From NCBI RefSeq assembly GCF_022138605.1, contig NZ_JACBFS010000002.1:372001-436000 (forward strand): a stretch of 64,000 nucleotides of DNA, written 5' to 3'. The translations under genes were made by a program, and so were the position numbers. This DNA is from Xanthobacter sp. NM-25 (GTDB lineage Bacteria; Pseudomonadota; Alphaproteobacteria; Rhizobiales; Xanthobacteraceae). Of this stretch, positions 49,665 through 57,630 are shown piece after piece. A model generated the notes under the pieces. It saw nothing but the letters and a program-made list of their open reading frames with translations, was not told where the DNA came from and ran no database searches. Position 1 is the first letter of the stretch. Each line of letters opens with the position of its first letter.

Positions 49665-51095
49665 ATGGCCATCGGAGAGTTCACGGGGGCGACACAACGC
49701 CCGGCGCACGTGGAAACTGGCGTGGATCTCGGTCTGTCGACGCCGTTGTACTGGCTCTACGAGATGGGACATGCTGCTCTTAATCCCTCCCGCGCCATGG
49801 CCGACGCCAGCCGCCTGTTTCTGAAAAATCCCATTAATCCGGTCTCTCACACCACGCTCGGCAAGTCGATGGCGGCGGCGTGCGAATTGTTCGAGCGCAC
49901 CACCCGCCGTTACGGAAAGCCCGACTGGGGAATCACCGAGACCGTGTCCAACGGCCAGCGGGTGCCGGTGCATCTGAATACCGTCTGGCACCGGCCGTTC
50001 TGCAATCTGCTGCATTTCGAGCGGGCGTTCGAGCATCCGCCGCGGCAGCGCCAGCCCAAGCTGCTGGTGGTCGCCCCCATGTCGGGGCATTACGCGACCC
50101 TGCTGCGCGGCACTGTGGAAGCCATGCTGCCCAACCACGACGTCTACGTGACCGACTGGGTGGACGCCAAGCTGGTGCCGGCCTCGGAAGGGCAATTCAC
50201 CCTCTCCGACTATGTCGACTACATCATCTCCATTTTCCACCGCCTCGGCGGCGACTGCCATGTCATGGCGGTGTGCCAGCCGGCGGTGCCGGTGCTGATG
50301 GCGGTGGCGCGCATGGAGGCGGAAGACGACCCCTATGTGCCCAAGTCCATGATCCTCATGGGCGGCCCCATCGACACCCGCGAAACGCCCACGGCGGTGA
50401 ACGCCCTCGCCAAGGATCGCGGCATCGACTGGTTCCGCCGCAACGTCATCACCACCGTGCCGTGGCCCCATTCCGGCGCGCTGCGCGAGGTCTATCCCGG
50501 CTTCCTGCAGCTCAACGGCTTCATGAGCATGAATCTCGACCGCCACCTGCAGGCCCATTGGGACCTGTTCACCCATCTGGTGAAAGGCGACGGCGATTCG
50601 GCGGAAAAGCACCGCGAATTCTATGACGAATATCTCGCCGTCATGGATCTCACCGCTGAATTCTACCTCGAGACCGTCGAGAACGTGTTCATCACCCACA
50701 GCCTGCCCAAGGGTGAGATCATGCATCATGCCCAGGTGGTGAAGCCGGAGGCGATCCATCGCGTGGCGCTGATGACGGTGGAAGGGGAGAAGGACGACAT
50801 CTCCGGCATCGGCCAGACCAAGGCCGCCCATCGCCTGTGTCCGCGCATTCCAGAGGACAAGCGGGCCCATTGGGAGCAGCCGGGCGTCGGCCATTACGGG
50901 GTGTTCAACGGCTCCCGCTTCCGGGCCGAGATCGCACCGCGCATCGCCGATTTCATCCTGTCCCAGGAGCTGCCGCGCGGCACGGTGCGCGACAAGGTCG
51001 AGCCGGCCCCCGCCCCCACCGGCAGCGACGAGCCCGACGTGTTCGCCCTACCCGCCAAGGTCACCGCCCTTTATCCCCGGAATGCTGCGCCCTAG
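49665..51095 (+). CDS. phaZ: Intracellular polyhydroxybutyrate depolymerase
   Basis: A 476-residue alpha/beta-hydrolase of the intracellular PHB depolymerase family (PhaZ1). The nucleophile is cysteine, C204 in HVMAVCQPAVPVLMAV, rather than serine. Other family marks are MSGHYATLLRGTVEAMLPNHDVYVTDWVDAK, QFTLSDYVDYI and the C-terminal His segment GVGHYGVFNGSRF. It mobilises stored PHB granules to 3-hydroxybutyrate oligomers or acyl-CoA. The divergent redox pair regB/regA fits the link between PHB turnover and reducing power. Confidence 0.94.
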   Translation: MAIGEFTGATQRPAHVETGVDLGLSTPLYWLYEMGHAALNPSRAMADASRLFLKNPINPVSHTTLGKSMAAACELFERTTRRYGKPDWGITETVSNGQRVPVHLNTVWHRPFCNLLHFERAFEHPPRQRQPKLLVVAPMSGHYATLLRGTVEAMLPNHDVYVTDWVDAKLVPASEGQFTLSDYVDYIISIFHRLGGDCHVMAVCQPAVPVLMAVARMEAEDDPYVPKSMILMGGPIDTRETPTAVNALAKDRGIDWFRRNVITTVPWPHSGALREVYPGFLQLNGFMSMNLDRHLQAHWDLFTHLVKGDGDSAEKHREFYDEYLAVMDLTAEFYLETVENVFITHSLPKGEIMHHAQVVKPEAIHRVALMTVEGEKDDISGIGQTKAAHRLCPRIPEDKRAHWEQPGVGHYGVFNGSRFRAEIAPRIADFILSQELPRGTVRDKVEPAPAPTGSDEPDVFALPAKVTALYPRNAAP

Positions 51096-51168
51096 CTCTG
51101 GTCGGGGGCCCGCGAACCGGAGAAGATGACATCAAATCGTCATCAGGCTCCTCAAGACTGGTGCCCTC

Positions 51169-51927
51169 ATGCCGCTGTTTCGCCGCCAGGACCTGAAGGC
51201 GCCACGGGCGCCCACCGAAGCCATCGAGCTGGCGCTCGATGGTGAGGTTCTGCACGTCGCCGTGCGCCGGCATCCGCAGGCCCGGCGGCTCACCCTGCGG
51301 GTGCGCGCCGCCGCGCGCGACGTCACGCTGACCGCTCCGCCCCACGTCTCCGCGGCCACCGCCGCCGATTTCGTGCACCGGCATCGGGAGTGGGTGCGGG
51401 TGCGCCTCGGCCGGCTGCCGGAGGTGGTGCCCTTCGCCCCGGACGCGCTGGTGCCCATCCGCGGCGTGCCCCACCGCATCATCCACCGCCCCGAGGCCCG
51501 CGGCACCGTATGGCTGGGCGAATGGGAGCCGGGCGCCCCGGCCCTGTTCGTGGCCGGCGCGGCCCCCCACGTGGCCCGGCGCGTCAGCGATTTCCTCAAG
51601 CGCGAAGCCCGGCGGGAGCTCACCACCAGCGTGCGGCGTCACGCCCAGGCGCTCCAGGTCGAGGTGGGCCGGCTGACCCTGCGGGATACCGCCAGCCGCT
51701 GGGGCTCCTGCTCGGCCCGGGGCGATCTCTCCTTCTCCTGGCGGCTGATCCTGGCGCCGCCATCCGTGCTCGACTACCTCGCCGCCCATGAGGTGGCGCA
51801 TCGACTGGAGCTGAACCACGGCCCGCGCTTCTGGCGGCATGTGGAGCGGATCTTCCCGGCCCGGCGCGAAGCCGAGGCCTGGCTGCGCCACCACGGGGCG
51901 AGCCTGCACCGCTACGGCGCGCCTTAA
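51169..51927 (+). CDS. YgjP/DUF45 metallopeptidase-like protein
   Basis: A 252-residue SprT/YgjP-like (DUF45) protein. The zinc motif is H-E-V-A-H in AAHEVAHRLELNHGPRFW, with DTASRWGSCSARGDLSFSWRLILAP upstream, all typical of the family. It is annotated as a predicted metal-dependent hydrolase; no physiological substrate is known. ATG 51169; the 73-bp gap from phaZ contains a weak 6-bp dyad (GATGAC/GTCATC). Confidence 0.9.
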   Translation: MPLFRRQDLKAPRAPTEAIELALDGEVLHVAVRRHPQARRLTLRVRAAARDVTLTAPPHVSAATAADFVHRHREWVRVRLGRLPEVVPFAPDALVPIRGVPHRIIHRPEARGTVWLGEWEPGAPALFVAGAAPHVARRVSDFLKREARRELTTSVRRHAQALQVEVGRLTLRDTASRWGSCSARGDLSFSWRLILAPPSVLDYLAAHEVAHRLELNHGPRFWRHVERIFPARREAEAWLRHHGASLHRYGAP

Positions 51928-52046
51928 GGTCCATCCACCGTCAGCAGAGGCCACCGGAAGGCCCACGCGGATGGGGAGCCATCAGCGGCGCCTGCGGCCT
52001 GGACCGTCGGCCCCGCGCCCGGCCGCCCTGTGTGCTCCCCTGTCCT

Positions 52047-53105
52047 TCAGGTCTTCGGCGGGTGGGCGAACAGAACGCGCGTAAGCACTGGCAGGGCGAT
52101 GGACAGGCCCACGAACCGGAACAGGTGGTGGGCGCTCATGAAGGCCGGGTCATAGCCCATGGCGAAGCCCAGCGCCGCCATGGCTTCCAGCGCGCCGGGC
52201 GCGAAGGCGGTGAGCATCTTGCCGAAGTCGTCGCCGGTGAGGTGCACGGCGCACAGGGCGAAGGCGGCGGACACCACGATGGAGACCACGAACGCCCCCA
52301 CCGACACCACGATGTAGGAGCGGATGGTGGCGAGCCGGGTGCCGAGGAAGCGCACCCCCACCCCGGCGCCGAGCACCACGAAGGCCGGCAGCAGCAGCAG
52401 CGGCGGCACCACGGCATCGGACCAGCCGCACAGGTGCATGCCGGCACTGCCGACCAGGGCCCCGACGATGAGGCCGCCCGGCAGCCGCAGCGCCGCCGCC
52501 GCAAGGCCGCATGCGGTGGTGACGGCGAACAGGATGAGGACATCCAGCATCCCGGAGACATGGGGCGGCGGCTGCAGCCCGCCGCCCGCGAGGCCGGTGA
52601 CGCCCAGCACATTGGGCAGCGCCGCCACCAGCAGGAACAGCCGCACCGTCTGCACGAAGGCCACCTGCCGCAGGTCGGCCCGGGTCTCCTCCGCCATGGC
52701 CATCACCGCCGAGAAGGCGCCGGGGGTGGAGGCGAACAGGGCGGTCTCCAGCGACCAGCCCGCCACCCGCGTGAGGAACAGCACGCCGGCGAGCATGCTG
52801 CCCACCACGCTGGCGGCCAGACACGCCATGCTGATGGGCCAGCTGCCGGCCCGCACCAGCATGTCCGGGGTCAGCACCGTGCCCATGGAGGTGCCGAGGA
52901 TGATGAAGGCCACGAACCGCAGCCCCTCCGGCACCGCCACCTGCACCCCCGCCAGCGCCAGGACGAGGGTGAACACCAGGGCGCCGGAGATCCAGCCGGC
53001 CGGCAAGCCGAGCCACCAGAACACAGCGCCGCCGAGCGCGCCCGCGCCCAGTGTGGCCAGGGCCGCCAGCCCCTGCTGCACGGCGGCGGGCGAGGGGCCT
53101 TTCAC
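52047..53105 (-). CDS. AbrB family membrane permease
   Basis: A 352-residue integral membrane protein with the AbrB duplication: two homologous halves of about five helices each. Family marks include FWWLGLPAGWISGALVF, GTSMGTVLTPDML, LFASTPGAFSAVMAMAEE in half one and LRLPGGLIVGALVGSAGMHL with FAPGALEAMAALGFAMGYDPAFMSAHHLFRF in half two. Some members affect ammonia or tricarboxylate handling; substrate unknown here. It starts at GTG 53105 and overlaps the aminotransferase stop by 4 bp (GTGA). Confidence 0.88.
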   Translation of the reverse strand: MKGPSPAAVQQGLAALATLGAGALGGAVFWWLGLPAGWISGALVFTLVLALAGVQVAVPEGLRFVAFIILGTSMGTVLTPDMLVRAGSWPISMACLAASVVGSMLAGVLFLTRVAGWSLETALFASTPGAFSAVMAMAEETRADLRQVAFVQTVRLFLLVAALPNVLGVTGLAGGGLQPPPHVSGMLDVLILFAVTTACGLAAAALRLPGGLIVGALVGSAGMHLCGWSDAVVPPLLLLPAFVVLGAGVGVRFLGTRLATIRSYIVVSVGAFVVSIVVSAAFALCAVHLTGDDFGKMLTAFAPGALEAMAALGFAMGYDPAFMSAHHLFRFVGLSIALPVLTRVLFAHPPKT

Positions 53106-54343
53106 GAGCGGTCGAACGCGGTCTCGAGGGCGGGCGCCGCTGCCCCACCATGGGCGCGGATCCAGGCGGAGAGCCGGCGCGCGGCCTCCTCGAGCTGAAC
53201 CGCGCCACGGGCGAAGCACAGGCGCATGAAGCCCTCGCCACCGGGCCCGAAGGCGGTGCCGGGAGCGATGCCCACATTGGCCTCGTCCACCAGCCGCAGC
53301 CCTAGCCGGGCGACATCCCGATGGCCGTTGATGCCGAAGAACAGGTAGAAGGCGCCATCGGGCTTCACTAGATCCACCTTGCCGGTGGCCAGCAGCGCAT
53401 CGGCGACGATGTCCCGGCCGGCCCGCGCCCGGGCGATCTGCTCGGCCACGAACGGCTCGCCCTGCTCCAGCGCGGCGATGGCACCGCGCTGCATGAAGGC
53501 GGCGACGCCGGAGGTGGAATATTGGATGAGGTTCTCCACCACCTGCCCGAGCCGCGGATCCGCCTCGATCCAGCCGATGCGCCAGCCGGTCATGGCCCAG
53601 TTCTTGGAGAAGGTCTGCACGAAGACGATATGGTCGTCCGGCGTCATGATGTCGTGGAACGACGGCGCCCGGGGCGCATCGGCATAATAGAAGCGCCCGT
53701 AGATCTCATCGGCGATGATCCACAGACCATGGCGGCGCGCCAGCGCCAGCACACCCTCCAGCTCCGCCCGGGTGGCCACGAAGCCGGTGGGGTTGGCGGG
53801 CGTGTTCATGAAGATCGCCCGGGTGCGGGGCGTCACCGCCGCCTCGAACCGCTCCATGTCGAGCCGGAAGCCATCGGCGCCGTAACGGAAGGGCACGGCC
53901 ACCGGCACCGCGCCGGTCTTCTGGGCCGCCGCGGCGGCATTGGGCCAGGAGGGCGAGGGAATCAGCACCTCGTCCCCCGCCGCGAGCGCCATGGCGAACG
54001 CGATGAGAATGGATTGCATGCCCGATCCGGTCACGAAATACCGCTCTGGATCCTCGGCCACGCCATACACCCGGCTCATGTAGCGGGCGATGGCCGCCCG
54101 CAGCTCCGGAAGGCCGCGTTGCCAGGTGTAGAAGGTCTCGCCGGCGTGCAGCGCGGTGGCGGCCGCCTCGCAGATGAAGGCGGGGGTCGGCACATCTCCT
54201 TCCCCTGCCCAAAGGGGAATCATGCCCGGCCGGTCGCGCCCATAATTCATCACCTCGACGATGCCGCTCTCCGGCAAGGCGAGAATGTGCGCGCGCACCT
54301 GCTCAAGATAGGCGGCATCGGTGACGGAGGGTGACAGCGGCAT
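53102..54343 (-). CDS. Class I/II PLP-dependent aminotransferase
   Basis: A 413-residue fold-type I aminotransferase, aspartate-aminotransferase-like. Motifs: YTWQRGLPELRAAIARYMSR, MNTPANPTG, WIIADEIYGRFYY, the PLP lysine in TFSKNWAMTGWRIGW, and GFMRLCFARG. The substrate is unclear; neighbours give no amino-acid pathway. It is translationally coupled to the AbrB permease, suggesting that the pair handles one metabolite. Confidence 0.92.
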   Translation of the reverse strand: MPLSPSVTDAAYLEQVRAHILALPESGIVEVMNYGRDRPGMIPLWAGEGDVPTPAFICEAAATALHAGETFYTWQRGLPELRAAIARYMSRVYGVAEDPERYFVTGSGMQSILIAFAMALAAGDEVLIPSPSWPNAAAAAQKTGAVPVAVPFRYGADGFRLDMERFEAAVTPRTRAIFMNTPANPTGFVATRAELEGVLALARRHGLWIIADEIYGRFYYADAPRAPSFHDIMTPDDHIVFVQTFSKNWAMTGWRIGWIEADPRLGQVVENLIQYSTSGVAAFMQRGAIAALEQGEPFVAEQIARARAGRDIVADALLATGKVDLVKPDGAFYLFFGINGHRDVARLGLRLVDEANVGIAPGTAFGPGGEGFMRLCFARGAVQLEEAARRLSAWIRAHGGAAAPALETAFDRS

Positions 54344-54412
54344 GACGAAATCCTGAACCTGCGACGTGTTCGGCGCCGGACCATAAGGCCGCCGCGCGCC
54401 GGAAACCCATCA

Positions 54413-54442
54413 AATCGATTGAAACACCCATCACCGGTGATG
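54413..54442. promoter_or_regulatory. Two palindromes in aminotransferase-rutE gap
   Basis: AATCGATT (54413-54420) and a perfect 14-bp palindrome CATCACCGGTGATG (54429-54442) lie in the 214-bp divergent gap. The second has the size of a typical dimeric repressor operator. It differs from the known RutR site pattern. Confidence 0.5.
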
Positions 54443-54557
54443 ATGGGCTTGCACCACCGCAACATGGTTTTGCGAACCGAGCCATTGTTGCCACCGCCCC
54501 GGCTGCCTAAATGGCAGTGACCACCTTTATTGCCCCTTCCCTTCTTCGGATTTTCCC

Positions 54558-55148
54558 ATGACTCAGAAGATCGACCAGGCTGCCATCGACCAGCTTTTCC
54601 TCAACGCGCGCTCCCACAACGGCTGGACCGAGACCCCGGTGAGCGAAGCGGAGCTGCGGGCGCTATACGACATCGTGAAGTTCGGCCCCACCTCGGCCAA
54701 CACCCACCCGGCGCGCTTCGTCTTCGTCACCAGCGCGGAGGGCAAGGAGCGCCTGAAGCCGGCGCTGTCGCCCGGCAACCTCAAGGCCCTGGCGGCGCCC
54801 GTCATCGCCATCGTCGGCTATGACCTGAACTTCTATGACAAGATTCCGGAGCTGTTTCCGCACAACCCGGGCTTCCGCGACCTGTTCGTGAACACCCCGG
54901 CGATGGTGGAACCCCACGCCTTCCGCAACTCGTCCCTGGAAGGCGCCTATCTCATCATCGCCGCCCGGGCCCTGGGCCTCGACGTGGGTCCCATGTCCGG
55001 GTTCGATGCGGCCAAGGTTGATGCGGAATTCTTCCCCGGCGGCACGGTAAAGACCAATTTCATCGCCGCCATCGGCCATGGCGACCATTCCAAGCTGTTC
55101 GATCGCCTGCCGCGCCTCGCTTTCGAGGACGCCGCCAAGATCGTCTGA
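54558..55148 (+). CDS. RutE/HadB-like nitroreductase family protein
   Basis: A 196-residue flavin nitroreductase-fold protein most like RutE, the putative malonic semialdehyde reductase. Motifs: NGWTETPVSEAELRALYD, KFGPTSANTHPARFVFV, YDLNFYDKIPELFPHNPG, ARALGLDVGPMSGFDAAKVD. No other rut gene is adjacent, so pyrimidine catabolism cannot be inferred; general semialdehyde or quinone/nitro reduction is possible. It ends at a T-tailed terminator. Confidence 0.88.
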   Translation: MTQKIDQAAIDQLFLNARSHNGWTETPVSEAELRALYDIVKFGPTSANTHPARFVFVTSAEGKERLKPALSPGNLKALAAPVIAIVGYDLNFYDKIPELFPHNPGFRDLFVNTPAMVEPHAFRNSSLEGAYLIIAARALGLDVGPMSGFDAAKVDAEFFPGGTVKTNFIAAIGHGDHSKLFDRLPRLAFEDAAKIV

Positions 55149-55173
55149 TCCTTCAACCCTGCCCCGGGAAGAC

Positions 55174-55208
55174 GCCCCTCGCCGGCCCTGCCGACGGGGG
55201 GTTTTTGT
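55174..55208 (+). terminator. Intrinsic terminator after RutE-like gene
   Basis: A stem formed by GCCCCTCG and CGACGGGG (one bulged C) is followed by GGTTTTTGTT, 25 bp after the stop codon. Confidence 0.7.
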
Positions 55209-55225
55209 TGCGGTCAGCCGGCGGC

Positions 55226-55675
55226 TCAGTCGACGCCGGGATCGGCGGTGAAGCCGGCGGCGACGATGCCGGCGATGGCACAGGCCTCGTCATTGTCCGA
55301 GGTATCGCCGGACACCCCGACGACGCCGATGATCTGGCCGGCGCCGTCGCGCACCAGCACCCCGCCGGGCACCGGCACGAGCGAGCCGCCGATGGCGCTG
55401 GCGGCGGCGCTGATGAAGAAGGGCTGGTCCTTGGCCCGCTTGAACAGGGAGCGCGAGCCGATGCCCAGCGCCAGGGCGCCATCGGCCTTGCCGCGCGCGA
55501 TCTCGCCGCGCTTGAGGCTGGCGCCATCCTCCGCCGCGAATGCCTTGAGCGCGCCGCGGACGTCGAGCACGCAGATGGCCAGCGGGTTCATGGCCTGCGC
55601 GCGCCCATGGGCGAGGGCCGCGGCAATGAGGACTTGCGCCTGATCGAGGGAGAGGTCGGCGGCAGAGGCGGTCAT
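55226..55675 (-). CDS. GlcG/HbpS family heme-binding-like protein
   Basis: A 149-residue single-domain protein of the GlcG/HbpS family (PF03928). Motifs: LSLDQAQVLIAAALAHG, ICVLDVRGALKAF, RGKADGALALGIGSRSL and GQIIGVVGVSGDTSDND. HbpS in Streptomyces binds heme and senses redox stress, whereas GlcG lies in glycolate operons. Neither context is present, so the role is open. Start ATG 55675 is preferred over 55687. Confidence 0.87.
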   Translation of the reverse strand: MTASAADLSLDQAQVLIAAALAHGRAQAMNPLAICVLDVRGALKAFAAEDGASLKRGEIARGKADGALALGIGSRSLFKRAKDQPFFISAAASAIGGSLVPVPGGVLVRDGAGQIIGVVGVSGDTSDNDEACAIAGIVAAGFTADPGVD

Positions 55676-55736
55676 GGGGATCTCCAATGGTCGAGGCGGG
55701 CGCCCCTCGGGGTGGGTCGAGCTTGTCTAGACCAAA

Positions 55737-56585
55737 TCACCGGGGCGTTGAATGGGTGGGGGGCGATGGCGCGGGCTGAAGCGGCGCCGATTTCAGGCGC
55801 GCCTCCAGCTGCGCCTCCACCTTCACCAGCGGCGCCGGCGAGACGCTGAGCTCGCCCTGGAACGGACGATCCATGATGAACAGCAGCGCGCTCAGCATGC
55901 CGAGACCGGCGATATAGAGAATCGGCAGCGGATGGCGCGCCTGCGCCCCCTGCAGGCAGGCCGCGCAGGCGAACAGCAGGCACAAAAGGGCGCCGAGCAC
56001 CCACCACATCACCGTCGGCAGGCCCCCCCGGGCGATGCCCAGCCGCGCCGCCCGATCGTCCTGCACATCATCGAGATTCTTGTCGATGTCGTTGGAAAAG
56101 CGGGCATCGAGCGGCAGATTCTCCAGCAGCGCATCCACCTCCAGCTGCAGGCGCGCCAGCGCCGCCGCGGTCTCCGGCGCCTCGCCGCCGCCGCGGCGCA
56201 TGGCGGCCCAGCCGGAGGTCACCACCTCGCGCACATAGGCGCGCAGCGCCAGCCGCGCCGGGCCGGGATCCATGATGGACGAGGCACCGTTGAGGGCGCG
56301 ATCGAGCTGGTAGATGTTGGCCGCCTCACGGCTGACGTTCAGATCCGCGGTGCGGAACTGGCCGATGGCCTGCACCAGCGAGAAGCTGAGGAACACCCCC
56401 GCCAGCGGTCCCAGCACCTTGAAGGTGTCCAGGGCGGCCGCCGAGCGCGCCTCCGCGCCCTCCCGCGGCAGCAGCCGCCCCAGCCGGTGGACGAGGGCCA
56501 GCACCAGCAGCAGCACAACGGCGACGCTCAGCACGATCAGGACGTTCGGCCACTGCGCAAGGTGGTCGGCAAAGCTGACGATCAT
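55737..56585 (-). CDS. DUF4239 (bestrophin-like) membrane protein
   Basis: A 282-residue protein with four helices: residues 14-36 (LIVLSVAVVLLLVLALVH), about 55-78 (LGPLAGVFLSFSLVQAIG), 195-215 (VMWWVLGALLCLLFACAACL) and 225-242. The long central helical loop (QFRTADLNVSREAANIYQLDRALNG) is typical of DUF4239, annotated bestrophin-like. Channel activity is unproven. A good GGAGG site precedes ATG 56585. It diverges from the universal stress gene. Confidence 0.83.
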   Translation of the reverse strand: MIVSFADHLAQWPNVLIVLSVAVVLLLVLALVHRLGRLLPREGAEARSAAALDTFKVLGPLAGVFLSFSLVQAIGQFRTADLNVSREAANIYQLDRALNGASSIMDPGPARLALRAYVREVVTSGWAAMRRGGGEAPETAAALARLQLEVDALLENLPLDARFSNDIDKNLDDVQDDRAARLGIARGGLPTVMWWVLGALLCLLFACAACLQGAQARHPLPILYIAGLGMLSALLFIMDRPFQGELSVSPAPLVKVEAQLEARLKSAPLQPAPSPPTHSTPR

Positions 56586-56803
56586 CGGGGGCCCCTCCTC
56601 CACGAGGTCCCGCCCGCCACGGGCCCCACGGCGCCTCTTAGTTCAAGGTTGGCCATGGCGTCCATCGCTGCGGGGGCGACTTTTTTCACCGTGCCGGCCC
56701 GCGTCGTGGCAGCATGCGCCACCGTCGAATCTTTCCGCCGTGCCGCGGCCGCCCGCCCCAGATGCGCGGGCGCAGCCGGCGCGCCGGACCGCCCGAGGCC
56801 GCC

Positions 56804-57319
56804 ATGACCGCAGCGTCCACCTCCGCCTTGCCCCGCCGCAGCCGCGAGCCGGGGCATCGTCGCAAGTTTCTGGTGGTGGTGGACGACACGCCGGAATGCG
56901 ACCGCGCCGTCTATTACGCCAGCCGTCGTGCCGCCGGCACCGCCGGAGCGGTGGTGCTGCTCGGTGTGCTGGAGCTCGAAGGGGCGCGCCAGCAATGGCT
57001 GGGAGTGGCCGACCTGATGCGCGCCGAGGCCCATGACGACATGAGCAGCCGGCTCGACAAATTCGTCGCCCGCGCCCGCCAGGTGGCCGGGGTGGATGCC
57101 GAAACCGTGATCCGCGAGGGCTCCAAGGCCGAGGCGGTGACGGGCCTCATCGCCGACGATCAGGATATCGCCATTCTGGTGCTGGGCGCCGGGGTGGGCA
57201 AGGAGGGCCCCGGCCCGCTGGTCACCGCGCTGGTGGGCTTCCAATCCGGGCATTTCCCGGTGCCCATCACGGTGGTGCCGGGGGCCCTCACCGATGCCGA
57301 AATCGACGCCCTCGCCTGA
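56804..57319 (+). CDS. Universal stress protein (UspA family)
   Basis: A 171-residue UspA-fold protein. It begins with a basic N-terminus followed by KFLVVVDDTPECDRAVYYASRRA (first strand and helix), then GVLELEGARQQWLGVADLMRAE, VIREGSKAEAVTGLI and IAILVLGAGVGKEGPGPLVTALVG. The usual ATP-loop G-2x-G-9x-G pattern is not exact (GAGVGKEG...), so ATP binding is uncertain. Conserved single Usp proteins of this type occur throughout Rhizobiales. ATG 56804 is preferred over 56714. Confidence 0.88.
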   Translation: MTAASTSALPRRSREPGHRRKFLVVVDDTPECDRAVYYASRRAAGTAGAVVLLGVLELEGARQQWLGVADLMRAEAHDDMSSRLDKFVARARQVAGVDAETVIREGSKAEAVTGLIADDQDIAILVLGAGVGKEGPGPLVTALVGFQSGHFPVPITVVPGALTDAEIDALA

Positions 57320-57379
57320 CCCGCCCCGCCGCCGCCCGGGCGCCTGCCCGACCGACGCCGGTTGCAGCCCACCTTGTAG

Positions 57380-57406
57380 CCCGGCCTTGCACCCCGGCCT
57401 TGCACC
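57380..57406 (+). repeat. Tandem 13-bp repeat containing TTGCAC
   Basis: CCCGGCCTTGCACC occurs twice in direct contact (57380-57393 and 57393-57406, sharing one C). Each copy contains TTGCAC, so the -35-like element is duplicated with a 13-bp period. Confidence 0.7.
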
Positions 57407-57427
57407 CGGCGGGATTCCCGCTATATT
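57400..57427 (+). promoter_or_regulatory. Candidate promoter of rimP-nusA-ylxR-infB
   Basis: TTGCAC (57400-57405), a 16-bp spacer and TATATT (57422-57427). The -10 is near-consensus and unusually AT-rich for this region. It would give a leader of about 195 nt. Confidence 0.55.
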
Positions 57428-57630
57428 AGCGCCGTCCCCTGATGGGGATGCCTCAGCGCCATCGCAGTCGAAGGTGATGAGAGTGGGCCCCACCGGGACC
57501 CGCTCCGTTTCTGTTTATCCGGCCTTCCACGCCGGACCGGCCACGAACCGCGCAGGCCAGTCTCCGCCCAAGCGGACCCGTTTCCCAGCCGCGCGCCATC
57601 GGCGCCCGGCGCCAGCCGTCCCGGAGGGAC

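Larger units (their letters stand above)
57320..57630. other. 311-bp leader region upstream of rimP
   Basis: The gap between the universal stress gene and rimP. It holds tandem 13-bp repeats with a candidate promoter, then about 200 nt of likely leader with small GC hairpins such as CCCC-TGAT-GGGG at 57436-57447. No tRNA is present, unlike E. coli where metY precedes rimP. Confidence 0.5.

Noticed and set aside
51125..51144. Dyad GATGAC-N8-GTCATC between phaZ and the DUF45 gene.
   Set aside because: Only 6 bp per arm and no T-run; too weak to call a terminator or operator.
54558..55148. A pyrimidine-degradation (rut) operon inferred from the RutE-like gene.
   Set aside because: No rutA, B, C, D, F, G or RutR is adjacent; the family alone does not establish the pathway.
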